Assembly: GCF_958979055.1 (NCBI RefSeq)
Contig: NC_084886.1
Span: 436,501 to 500,500, forward strand
Reading direction: 5' to 3'
Origin: Alnus glutinosa
Lineage: Eukaryota; Streptophyta; Magnoliopsida; Fagales; Betulaceae
Length of the DNA stretch: 64,000 bases
In this document: piece by piece, positions 34,975 through 46,814 of the stretch
Position numbering within the stretch: the stretch's first letter is position 1
Layout: every line of letters starts with the position of its first letter
Position numbers and translations under genes: made by a program
The notes under the pieces: model-generated
Database searches by the model: none
What the model was told of the DNA's origin: nothing
Seen by the model: only the letters and a program-made list of their open reading frames with translations

Positions 34975-35394
34975 GGAGGCGTTTGACAACCCCTTATTTT
35001 TCCGTTTCCTTATTTTCATTTAATTTCTTTAAAAAAATATCAACTTCAAAAAATTCCATCCGTTTTCATTTTTTATATTTCATCAACAATTTTTTATTAC
35101 TATTTAAATAAACAAAACTCGCTACAATACAATTTTTTTTTTTTTCACTTTTCCATATAAATTATTTCTACTTTATATTATATCGGTCACTTCTTTCGGG
35201 GGCTCTCGCCATAGCTGAACACGAGGGAAAGATCATTTATACTCTCACATAGCTTTTTTTATTTAAATAGTAATAACGAATTGTTGATGTGAGTTAAAAA
35301 GTGAAAAAAGTTAAAATGTTTTGAAATTAATTTTTGTTTTTTTGAAAAGTGAAAATAAGAGAAGGGGAGGGAAGGGGTGTTGCCAAACGGGCCG
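34975..35394. mobile_element. hAT-like MITE, about 420 bp
   Basis: The left end GGCGTTTGACAACCCCTT and the reversed right end GCCCGTTTGGCAACACCCCT match with few changes. Further in, ATCAACAATT and TTATTACTATTTAAATA recur inverted. The core is a short GC-richer unique piece (about 35190-35225). The 'GTTTGGCAA' end style is shared with the element at 53667-53961. Confidence 0.6.
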
Positions 35395-35983
35395 CACGTT
35401 ACATTGATGAAATTAACCTTAGGAATTTAGGAAACAATTTGTTTGCACTTAAATTTGCGTTACCTATCCACGAAGCAGCAATATTAATGCTTGATAATAT
35501 TCTTTTCGTGGCCGGCAGCATTTGGAAGCTGCGTGAACTTTGTTGTTTTAGCTTCTACTATGACATCCAATCTCAGATTTGTATCCATATATAAAAATAT
35601 TGAAGTCGCTGATTTTGTGGTGTACGTAATAAGACATGAAATTAATTAATTTTTTTTTATTCTTGAAGAGTCGCAAGAAAATGTGAGTGTTCGTCGAAGT
35701 CTTTATAAAAGTATATTTTCATAGTTTTGTATTTTTACCTTTAATAAATGGTGGTGGAGTTAGGATTTTTGGTTTAAAAATTAAAAGATACGTACACAAT
35801 AATTTAATCAAAATTACTATCAAAAGATAGAGAGTTGAACAAAAATTGATCATAACTAACTAAATAATTACACAATTCAACAAAATTTAATCATCCTTTA
35901 ACACATATAAATTGTAACTTATAATTTATTCGGTCGTCCTCGACAAGATTTCATATTTTAAAATTGTTACATAATATTTCTTC

Positions 35984-36293
35984 GGAATAATTGCATCACT
36001 GATCCCTAGAGTTTGCCAAAATTACGAATCACTCGCTATGGTACTATAATTACAAATCACTCCCCGAACCCGACCCGTTAGAGTATTACAATACAAATGA
36101 TATTTAGAGGTTGTTTCACTATTTATATGACGTGACAAACTAACAGATTTTGTTAACTTTGCGGATGAAAAACAAGTTTAGAGAGTGATTCGTAATTATA
36201 GTTTACTACAAGAACCTTCCTTTAATTTTTTGTACCACAATGAGTGATTCGTAATTTATGCCAACCTCAGAGACCAGTGGTGCAATTATCCCT
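35984..36293. mobile_element. MITE family 1, copy 1 (310 bp) with perfect 8-bp target duplication
   Basis: ATTTCTTC occurs immediately before (35976-35983) and after (36294-36301) the element. The left arm GGAATAATTGCATCACTGAT and the reversed right arm AGGGATAATTGCACCACTGG form a TIR that continues through AATTACGAATCACT to about 55 bp. The 8-bp duplication fits the hAT superfamily. A second family member is at 41368-41823. Confidence 0.8.
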
Positions 36294-37413
36294 ATTTCTT
36301 CATTTTTTATAGTCTTTAATATATCATTTTCAATATTCGTAATCAAACAACTACTCATCTATTGATCTTCGATCCATTCGGTTGCGTACTTGATTTTTAA
36401 CAATATTCATTAATGTTGAAGAAGCTCTTTCAACAATAGTTGTCGTAACTGGCTTAGCGAGCAAAGTAATTTCTCATTATAAAAACAACAAATGAGTCAT
36501 CTGGACTCACACACACGACACAATAAAAATTCATAATTCACCTCATCAAAACATGTTTTTAGTTTTTAGATGAAGTTGCATATCTATAATATATATCATA
36601 ATAAAGCTCCACACAATAATGGTATAAATTTTTCGAGCTTTAAGCTTTTTGCACAAAATATAGGATTTTTTTTCAAATAAAGAGTTAGACCTATCATCTC
36701 TCATAAATTGTAAGCACTGTTTTGAAAATTCAACTAATTTCATTGCATTCACAATATTTGATATTTTTATTGTAATTAATGCTTGAAATAACTCATATAT
36801 AATCCCCATAACACTTTTCCTAAAATATTAAACGAAAACAGATCGATTAAAACGTTTGGTGTGAATTAATTAGTATAATATTGCTTCTACTCTTTGTTCA
36901 TAATGTAAACCACCTACTAAGGGATAATGGGTTGCCTGGTGCGTGGGAATGGAATTTTTCTTTTTTCCTAGTTGAGAAACTAGGGCAAGTCCTCTTAAAC
37001 ATTATACCTGGGGTAATAACCCGCCATTGTTTACAAGGGAAAGGGGAAATCGGATGAAGTCACAACACATCAGAAGAATTTTTAAGAAGAAGAGGTAGAC
37101 ACAGACAGTCTTACAAGTTTGATCCAACACATCTCTTCAAAATGGCCTATCTCTTGAAGAGAGGGAGGAGCTTATAAGGCCATCTCACTCTACTTTCCTT
37201 TCCGATGTGGGACAATAACAAGGGTCGTTTGCCTCTTCTTGACACGCATGACTATGATGTTGAAGATAAATTAATGAAAATAAAAGCTTATAGTATGGAT
37301 TTTCGTAATTTTCTTTGACTTGCAATTGAGAGAGAAATTAGATCATGTTTGGATGCAATGTCATTACCTACAACCACTCTAAAAACAGATTTGTTGGGTG
37401 CGATGTTGATGTC

Positions 37414-37569
37414 CATAAAAGACTTGAGTTTATCTCTTTTAACACAAATTGATTTTAAGGAGAATGACAGCTCTCGAATTGACAAATTGTCTAAAAAAGG
37501 GCTCATTGAACGTAAAGTTAAGGTTCATAAAAGACTTGAGTTTGTCTTTCTTAACACTAACTGATTTTA
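37414..37569 (+). repeat. 44-bp direct repeat, 112 bp apart
   Basis: CATAAAAGACTTGAGTTTAT and CATAAAAGACTTGAGTTTGT begin two matching blocks (about 37414-37457 and 37526-37569) that both go on through TTAACAC and TGATTTTA. The surrounding DNA looks like a decayed repeat, and no frame is meaningful. Confidence 0.7.
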
Positions 37570-40500
37570 GATGGAATTACAAATCACGGTCCAATAAATA
37601 AAATGCTAGAGATCGAGAGAGAAGTCACATTGGCAGGCTAGTTTATTATAATAAAATAAATATTTAGATATTGTTTTTCGATATATCTTAATATGTTAAG
37701 GTATTGCTTCTTCTTCTTCTTTCATTTTTTCTTTTTTAATTTGTATGATTTCTAATATAATGTCAATAAAGTGGCTAATTTGTTTCTAGCATACAAGTCT
37801 TGAAAAGTACTTGAGTGGTATATAAAAGTTTCACCAAATAGATAGCTGGAAAGTTAATTATATATGGCACTTCATAGTTATTAATTAGGTTGTAAAATTT
37901 CAAGAATATACAAGTCCTCTGCAAGTACATATGTGATACCGGGAAAATACGCATGCGCAAAGAGTCCTAAACACATCGTTGAGTGAAGAAAAAAAAAAAA
38001 AAAAAACATTGGTTAAATATTATTTCACCCACTCAACTAACAATAATTTTTTTTTATGAAGTACAATGAGTGGACAAGTGTCATGATATTGCCTTTTAAA
38101 CTGCCAACCTAATATTATTTAGCCACATCCGTCAATTTTGATTATTATGTTTGATGAAAAATCAAAATTGACCAAACTATTCTGAAAATGTCCATATTTT
38201 GACAATAAAAAACCAAAATTACCCTTTATATTTATTAATCAGTAAAAAAAGACTTTTTTTAAAAAAAAATAATAATAATAACTATTTGTAATTTAGATCA
38301 ATCGCATAGACTGATTTTGCATTTATCCATAATTATTTTATTTCTTTCTTTCTTTATTTTTAAAAAATATTAATTTTCTACTAATTAATAAATACAAAGG
38401 TAATTTTGATTTTCAATGGTCAAAATAAGGGCATTAATTTTTTTGGAATACTTTGATTAACTTTGATTTTTCATCTAACATAACAGTTAAAATTGATGAA
38501 TGTACATGGCTAAATAATAACATATTTTGAAAGGTTAAATTATGACACTTGTCAATTTGTGATATATTATAAAAAATAACTGTAAGTTAATGAGGTAAAT
38601 AATATTTAAAAAGAAAAGAAAAAAGAAAAAAAGGGGAAAGATATAGCTGAAGCCAGTACACACCGCTTGCCACTTGTCTGTCAAATCAAGGCCATGTGGG
38701 GATAGAGAAAACCCTCAACAGTACTCTACGTGCCGTGTACATGTTTGCTTCCATCTTCGGTCTTTAACGTCACTTGCTTGGATTTCCTTCTTTGAATAAA
38801 ATCTCCTTGACAACGTGGTCCTAGCTAGCTTGGATTGTCCCGTTAATTATATACGGTGGACAGTGTCCCTCATGATCTATCGATCTTGTTCATCTTGGTT
38901 TTGCCTTCTTTTATTCTCCTCGTCAAGGAACCATATAAGATCGACCATGCATTCCACCATTGCCATTGGCCAAAAGTTCAGAGTACTACTACCTCATCAG
39001 TTACAGATCACCTAACGAAGGACATATATATATCTCACTATACGACATGAATTAAACGCCGTGCATGCATGGCTAAGAGTCGTGACCTATGACACCTTAA
39101 TAAGGTTAATTGTACAAGAGAAACACAACACTCCACATTAGAACATGCATGATCAAGCTAGGCGCGCAACCACCTCAAGTATATATACACACACCATATA
39201 AAATCAAATTGTATCTTCCAAATTTATTTTTTTTAAAAGAAAATCATCCCTATATATATTTAAAATCATATTTTCGCCTTTGATTGAAGGTTCCCTACAA
39301 ATCTCAATCCTTACTCCCCTAGCTTGTATATCTATATATGCAGATGCAGAGAATTAAACACGTCCACGTGATCGATCGTTGACGTCTGAGAGAGGGGATG
39401 AATTGACCAAAAGATCATATGAATCAAGATTGACTGTGCATACATATATATATGTCACAACTTGTTAATTAATTGGCTAGCTTAGACGACACTGATCGAT
39501 ATAATTAAGATATATAGAGCTTGAGAGAACTATATATAATTAGTTACAATATATTGGACAAGGACTTCCGTTGACATGCATGTTAATATCTCCCAACCAT
39601 GCTAAATTAATGCTCATCAAATGCACTAATTAAATTGTAAGGTTCCTTGAAACTTCGATTTGTTTGGGAAGACATTAAGAACAAACAAAAAACCCCGTCA
39701 TGATCATCTCTGAGATTCTCCATTATCGTAGCTAGTCCCGTAGTTATATGTCTCCTCCTCCATGTGATCAATGTCACCTCAAAGGCAGCACCACAGAGAA
39801 TGTTCACGCGCGCACATGACTCCTACCCTACCCAAGTAGCATGGGCCAACTCCCAAATGGTTTACAGTACAAAGAAAGCGCATCGACCGATAGGTTCAAG
39901 TGGGGGAGGGATTCTCCCGGTTGGGTTGATGCCGTCTATCATTTTTTACATGATTTTTCGCAAAACGAAATTAATGGATTTAAATTAAAGAATATAATTT
40001 ATTTAATTAAATAGGTTGGATTAAGATTGACTTATATAATTTATATTCATGTCTTGACATGATTAATTCGAATTAACTCGATATACGAATTTGAATTGCC
40101 GCCCATAGTTGATGCATTGCCATAAAAAAATAGTTGGTTTAATCATTTATTTAATATTATAACACTTTTCTCCACGTGTTAAGCTGACATAAAATAATTG
40201 ATTTAATCATTTAATTAATATTCTAACAATACTTCTCATGTGGACTCAAATTTTCTATTAATTTGTAAAGTTTGACATGCATGTAGAAATTATAATATTT
40301 AATTGAAATGATGAGTATTGAATGATGAAAACAATCTTTAAATTCAGAATATTTGCTCTAATATATATCATGTAAAATCATTACCTTTTTTCCAACAAAA
40401 AATTAAGTAGATATATAGATAGATAGATAGATACTTGAAAATGAACTATAAACTAAAGTCAAAACTAAGCTTTAGGCTTGAAGAAAAGAAAATTATAGCA

Positions 40501-41367
40501 AACTAAGGCTGGGCAACCTAACAATAAACACAAAAGAAGCAATTACGCTAAGGCAATGAATCAAATGAATGACACGTTCCTATTGATTATTGGAACGGAT
40601 GCGAATAACCCATACCACCAATAAAAATGGTTAAATGTGTGTATAGAGTCCAAATGACCTAAACATCTGTTGGGTAACAATTACAAGGAACACTGAAGAG
40701 ATACATAAAAGAAAAAGTCCATAAAAAACACAAGCAAAACAAAATTAAGGAACAACATATTTGCTGCTGGCGAAGCATCAGTCGCTAGAGTCACCACGGG
40801 AGTTCGGTGGTAGCTGTGGAAGGCTAAGGAAGCCGACACTCTCGACATTGCGTTGTCCATGCGTCGGCGTGTGTGGGACACGCTTTGGCGCGTGGTGGCT
40901 AAATGGGGAAGCAGCTGGTGGCAAAGCGGAGCGAAGGAAGCCCAAATCACGGTAAAGTGGTGCGTGTGGTGGTAAAGCTTCATGAAGTGGACATATATGA
41001 TTTTGAAAAAATCAAATCTAAGAACTTTAAGAAGAGGGCGGACCCAAGGTTGAGAGCGGCATGTAGAGGCTCCAATCGGACCATCCGCAGTTGATGAGAA
41101 GCTAGAGTGAACCAAGATAAATCGTCGACGATAGATAGGACCTCCGAGGAGGCTGGTTGAGCCTCAGAAGAGTCGAGAAAGTGAGGAAGAAGGAGGATGA
41201 GGGAAGAAAAGGGGGAGGGGGAGGATTTCACAACCTCCTCCTCAGCGGCGAGGGGTAGCATAGGAGGTGTCTTCAAAAGAAAGAGAACATAGTATTTTGA
41301 GGTAGAGCCTAATTATTGTCTATATATATATAAAATAAAAATAAAAAAAATAAAAATAAAAAAATAC

Positions 41368-41823
41368 GAGAATAATTGAATCACTGGTCCTTAAGGTATG
41401 CCATAATTACGAATCATTTCCTATGATTTAAAAAGTTCATGGAAGGTCCTTGTGGTAAACTATAATTACAAATCGATTTCTGAAGTCAAATTTCGTTAAA
41501 AAATTTGCCCAGAGGTGGTCGGGGGTGGCCCAGCCACTCATTCATTTTTTGTTTTTGTTTTTTTGTTTTTTTTTTTTTAAAAAAAATAAGTTTATTTATT
41601 TATTTTTTAATAATTTTTTTTTTTTTCAGATGGACACGTGTCACCATCTTATTGGTTTGATGTGGCGCTGACGTGGTATTTAACAGAATCTGTCAAAAAA
41701 TTTAACAAAATTTGACTTCAGAGATCGATTTGTAATTATAGTTTACCACAATGACTTGTTAAACTATATAGAGTGATTCGTAATTATGACATACCCCAAA
41801 CACCAGTGGTACAATTATCTCTA
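41368..41823. mobile_element. MITE family 1, copy 2 (about 456 bp)
   Basis: The ends GAGAATAATTGAATCACTGG and, reversed, AGAGATAATTGTACCACTGG match copy 1. The inner TIR is longer here: AACTATAATTACAAATCGAT and TTTGACTTCAGAGATCGATT have inverted partners. About 150 bp of extra interior, including GGTGGTCGGGGGTGGCCCAG, is absent from copy 1. The A-rich flanks hide any target duplication. Confidence 0.7.
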
Positions 41824-43848
41824 AAAAAAAAAAAAGTTGTTGGTTTGGTTCAATCATTTTAGTTAATATTCTTCATACATCTACTATTCCAATATATATA
41901 GTTGAATAGCTAAACAACCAAAGTCGTAACTCATCAATTCCGCGGCCACATGAGAATAACTTAAAACCTATCATTGCCCCCTGCAAACAGTAAACCCTAT
42001 CGTAGCGAGCTTCAGAATGAAGTTTGGTTGTTGGTTGTTGGCTGTTGGCATGTGATCCCCTTGACTTTTTGCATTATATTCAATGTATTGCGCGCATTGA
42101 TGCTTGAGAATGTTTGACGTCTGGCGCTTCTGATCCCGTTTCTTTGACTCCTGGTTTCAATATTGCTTTTCACAAACCTAGAGGTTACAATCATGACTGG
42201 CAAAAAGACTTCCCAATAATCGTTTGAAACAAACGTTTTCCTTCTCGATCTCATTAATATACGATTCAAAATTTTAATTAATTGTTGATAGAAACTGAAA
42301 TAAAATGGTCTTTTCTTGAATAATTTAATATATCACATCATCATCATCATCATGTGATAACACTTGGAAATCACTCCATATGGCAAAACTTCCCGGTCAA
42401 ACAGATTTATATATATATAGGATTATAGGAGTAAGTTAATTTGTAGCTAGCTCGTCAAGGTCCAACGTTGAAACCGGGCACTTGGGAAGCTGTCGCTGAC
42501 TATTAGGCCACAAAATGTCATAGACGACAGAGCCAAACAATTACCAGATCGACTAAAACAACTTGATACATATTAGAATAAATATATATATATATATAGA
42601 GATGGAGAATAAATGTCTTTTATATTAGAATAATGCTGTTCATCAGACTTTATTTCACTTTTATCACGTGGTTGACGTGACATTATTAATTAGTTATTGA
42701 TTTTTTTTAAAAAAAAAATAAAGATTAATTTGCAGTACTATATAAACAAACCAAAATACAAATATAATAAAAATATGATGTATATTATTTATCTTTATAA
42801 AAATTTGATATATATATATATAGTGACACCGTTTTAAAGCAACAAAAGATGAAGAAAATAGAGTAAAAGTGATGTTAATTATGGACGTTGAAGTGTTGAA
42901 CCGGCTGGACTTACCCACAAAACCACCAAGGCGAGGATCAATCTAAGCCCATCGTGGGCCTAGCCTATGATCCAATCCTTAGCCGAGAGTCTAAAAATTG
43001 ACGGTCATTCTTTATGTCAGAAAGACCCCTCTTCCAGTCGTAGACAAGGTCAACAGCAAGAAACAGGAACACCACTTATTCACAAATCACAATCCAAATT
43101 GTGGAGACAACACATGGGAGAGAATCAATACGAGATCTCTCTATTTCAGCTGGGTATTTTTATTTTTTATTTTTTTTGCATAATTTATGTATAAAGTGTG
43201 TACACAAAGTGTGCAATAAACATTTTCCATTTCAGTAAGTGGTCAGAAAATTTAATATTTATTTGGTCCAGAAAATTTCAATTAAGCTCTTCTATAATAT
43301 GTTGCTCAAATTACTGAACAGGCGGCTCATCCAATATTTGATATCTCAATTTCTATGACCCTATTTATGACGGGCCTCTAATATTACTTCATTTGATTTC
43401 CTAATGTGTTAAAATATTAATTAAATATATTATTTTAATAAAATTAATTTGGTCTAATTCTTCTTCTTCTTCTTCTTTTGGCCCTTTACTCTCCTTAAAT
43501 ATGTTGCTCTAACATAACAATATCATAATCTTTCATCTAAACTGATATATAATTTATTTAAAAGTGGAAAATTTCTTATATAAAGTTTAAGCAGAAATCA
43601 AGAATAAGATTGATCACGAAGATTAGGAAACTTATCATGACAATATCATAACTACAAGAAGATGACAATTCCCACAAATCCCTCAATTTTCATCCAAGAG
43701 AAGCGCATAGCGAAGATTAAGGTGAGGGGAAATGTATGAAGAGATCAAGAAATAAGATGTCATCACACAAAGTCACAAGGGACCTTGAGGGCAGAGTCAC
43801 ACCCTTGCAGTCGCAGAAGGAAATAGCCTCCAATGTATTATTATTATA

Positions 43849-43981
43849 CAGGGGCGGAAATACTCGCTTGGGGCAGCAGCCCCCCAAACTTTTAAATTGA
43901 CCCTAAATTTTATGTTTTTTTATGATACAAACTCTTCAAAATTAATTTTTTACACCCCTGACATTCTAATACCGCCCCTTG
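43849..43981. mobile_element. Small hAT-like MITE (about 133 bp)
   Basis: The left end CAGGGGCGGAAAT and the reversed right end CAAGGGGCGGTAT are inverted copies with an AT-rich core. The end style matches the MITE at 9318-9478. No clear target duplication is seen. Confidence 0.55.
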
Positions 43982-44193
43982 AATGTGCAGGTTCTAATTT
44001 CACAGGCCCATTAAAGCCTAGTCCTACTGAGCGATAAGTTGTTGTTGCTCCAGAAAAGAATAGCGACTGGCAAATGGGCCTTCTTTGAGTAGCGGCATAT
44101 GCCCGGCCCATCTCTTCTTCGGAGGGTACAGCGTATTTTCGTTGACGAGATTATGGCAACTCCTCTCGTGGATGAGGAGATGGACCGAATTAA

Positions 44194-44387
44194 GATCCCC
44201 TCAAATTCTTTGCCCGAATTTGATAGAATTCGGGCAGGTAGTTGTGAGTGAGCATTTATGAGACCCACCTGACCAAATAAAAGTTGGACTGCCCAACTGC
44301 TTATCCGGTCAGGTGAATCTCATAAATGCTTACTCACAACAACTTGCCCGAATTGTATCAAATTCGGGCAGAGAATTTGAGGGGATC
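44194..44387. mobile_element. Foldback element with 80-bp arms
   Basis: The left arm (about 44194-44274, starting GATCCCCTCAAATTCTTTGC) and the right arm (about 44308-44387) are inverted copies with about 7 mismatches in 81 positions around a 33-base loop. Each arm has internal GAATTCGGGC/GCCCGAATT symmetry. The RNA would form one long hairpin. It may be a MITE or an inverted duplication; no target duplication is seen. Confidence 0.8.
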
Positions 44388-45000
44388 CTGATCCGAGATG
44401 GACCGTGGACGTAATGAATGCGTTTTTAGGAAGAAAAATGTTATTTTGTATTTTTTCAACATCTTTTTTAGTAAATTTAGTTGATGTGGTTTATTATTAT
44501 GTTTAATTAAAATTCATTTAAAGGTGAATCGAGTATGTCATATTTTTATGTTGGGACCGAAAGAATATTGGGATTGAGTATGTTGAAAGAATGCTAAATA
44601 GCAAAAAATAATGATCTACACTACACTTTTATTTTACTTTGTCGATGTTGTACTACTAATTAATTACTGGATTTTTTTTTTTTAAACAAATATTAATTCA
44701 AAAGCTAATTAGCATCGCCATATTAGCAAATTGGAATAAAAGTGTGATTTTTAACATTTTCTTTTTAATAATGCTATACACTAAATATATATATATATAT
44801 ATTTCTTATTTTACCAATATGGCACGGCCAATCAACTATTGTATTTTTTTTAAAAAAATACTGATTAACGGCACCACAAATAAAAATAGAATAAAAACGT
44901 CGTATATAACATTTCTCTTTCTCGTTAGCAAAACATGTGACATTGCAGTATGTGATATGTGTCAATTAAGATTGAGGTTGTTGTAATTCTAGAGAATTGC

Positions 45001-45311
45001 AGGGGGTCTATAATTTTTGGGATTGCGATTTCGTAGAGAAAAAGTACGATTTGAAATCAAATCGCATAAAATAAACCGTTTGGAAACTGTATTTTTAAAA
45101 AATTGCAATTTGAAAATGTATAAAAGTGCTTATTCAAATAGCAGGCAATGTGGTGTTTTTTTGAAAATACAGTATTTTAAAAGGCTAACCTGCGATTTTA
45201 AAGGTCAAACTACGATTTTGCCAAACGCTTAATTACGTTTTTAAAAATCACATTTTTCAAATCGCACATTTTGAAATCGCTATTTTGAAATCGCAAACTC
45301 AAACGGACCCT
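45001..45311. mobile_element. hAT-like MITE rich in GCGATTT motifs (about 311 bp)
   Basis: The left end runs AGGGGGTCTATAATT, then GGGATTGCGATTTC. The right end, reversed, runs AGGGTCCGTTTGAGTTTGCG, then ATTTC. AAATCGCA and TGCGATTT motifs recur in both arms. This 'GGGTCCGTTTGNGTTTGCGATTTC' type is widespread in plants. The boundaries are approximate. Confidence 0.6.
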
Positions 45312-45515
45312 AAAAGTAAATGAACTGGATTAAACCATGTAAACACTAAAAATAAAAAACCAAAAAATGTAAAATAGGTGGTTCGACCGTTCCCTCACTT
45401 TTGCGGGGGTGGTCGGACAATTGGAATGGGTGCTTTTGGAAGTGGGTCAACCATTCATTTACCCTAAGAGGTAATCAATCACCCTTAAAGGAGTAGTTTG
45501 AATGATTAGTCACAA

Positions 45516-45547
<32 letters not shown>

Positions 45548-45894
45548 TAAAAAAAAAAGAAAAAAAGAAAAAAAGAAAAGAAATAAGAAATAAGCTTTAG
45601 AAGAAGTTCAACCACCTAAAAAGAGTGGCCGACCATCCATTTAACCCAAACGTTGGTCAATCATCTTAAAGAAATGATATAAATACATTTTCTATAAATC
45701 TCATTTTTAAATTCATCATTAAATTTATGAAATTTAATGTGAATTCCACAAAATCAATAATGAATTTGAAACTTAGTTGTTTAAAGATATGTAACCGGTA
45801 AAAAATGTGTCTGAAATGTATGTGTATATTTTCTCCGTACCACTCTAATCCTCTATTTCAAAATTTTAACCAATTCTACCCCCTAAAGGTAGGA

Positions 45895-46789
45895 TGGCTT
45901 GTGTGTTGTAGTTAAAAACTACAGCACACATGCTGTAGAAACATTTAATGGCTAAGATGGTGTAAAAACATTTAACAGCCCAGATTTCTTTTTAACTCAT
46001 TTCTCTCTCACCCTATGTCTGTCTCTTTTCCTAAAACTTTTGTAATAGTTTTTGTTTTTCTCTCTACTCACTCTCTTTCGCTCATCGTCCTCAAGCTTTA
46101 GTGAAACAAAGTCTTGATTTCTTGAGTTTCCTGCTGAATGACATTTGGTTGACTGATTTTGGTGTTTTTAAGTTTTGGGTATTTTCGTCAATTTGCGTTG
46201 GATTACTGGCTTTCGTAAATTTTGAGCATTTGGTTGATTCCTAAGATTATGAAGATTTTGGACATTTGGTTTCTGAACGTTATTATCACAAGTCACAAGT
46301 CATACATTTCCTTTCCTTTCATGATTTTTTTTCTTTGAATCAATGGTGGTTTTTCGGTTGAGGTGGGTTCTCTATGGGGATTTTCTGACTGGATTTTTGG
46401 TGATGTAGTGGGTCCGATGTTGGTAGGATTGTAGCGGCTGTTTGGGTTTCTGGAATTTTTATTTGATTTATATATTTTTTTTGTGGTGGCCATGCCTTAT
46501 TTGGAGCTGGAGGTAGACTAATTTTTTGTGGTGATTATGACTTATTTGGAGCTGGAGATAGATTAGTTTTTGGTGCTGGGGGTGGCAATGCAGCAGAAAG
46601 ACAAGTTGAGGTGATAGCACGAAAGGGGCAGTTGGAGGGACTGAAGTTTATTTGCAGTTGCCGCAGGTGTTTGGTTAAAAAAAATTAATTAGTTTGCTTT
46701 GGTTATATCTGGGCCATTGAATATTTTACACTATCTAGCTAAGTCATTAAATATTTCTACATGCTGTAGTTTTTAACTACAGCAAGCCA
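45895..46789. mobile_element. Long-TIR non-autonomous DNA transposon (about 895 bp)
   Basis: The terminal arms match inverted over about 85 bp: left TGGCTTGTGTGTTGTAGTTA, then CTACAGCA, AACATTTAATGGCTAAGAT, CAGCCCAGAT; right (reversed) TGGCTTGCTGTAGTTAAAAA, then CTACAGCATG, AATATTTAATGACTTAG, TGGCCCAGAT. Each end carries a small hairpin, GTAGTTAAAAACTAC. Long TIRs recall Mutator-like elements, but no 9-bp duplication is visible. The interior has a tandem block near 46487-46570 (CTTATTTGGAGCTGGAG twice) and no transposase. Confidence 0.65.
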
Positions 46790-46814
46790 GATTGGTCCGT
46801 TTGGATGTTGAATC

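Noticed and set aside
37020-37260. Possible solo LTR or TRIM (GATGTGGGACAATAAC end, CTTATAAGG)
   Set aside because: No matching left end, primer-binding site or target duplication could be found.
40681-41276. Overlapping open frames in a GC-richer patch
   Set aside because: Frames on both strands are open for similar lengths, no family was recognised and no clear splice sites were found. It may be repeat cargo but is not supported as a gene.
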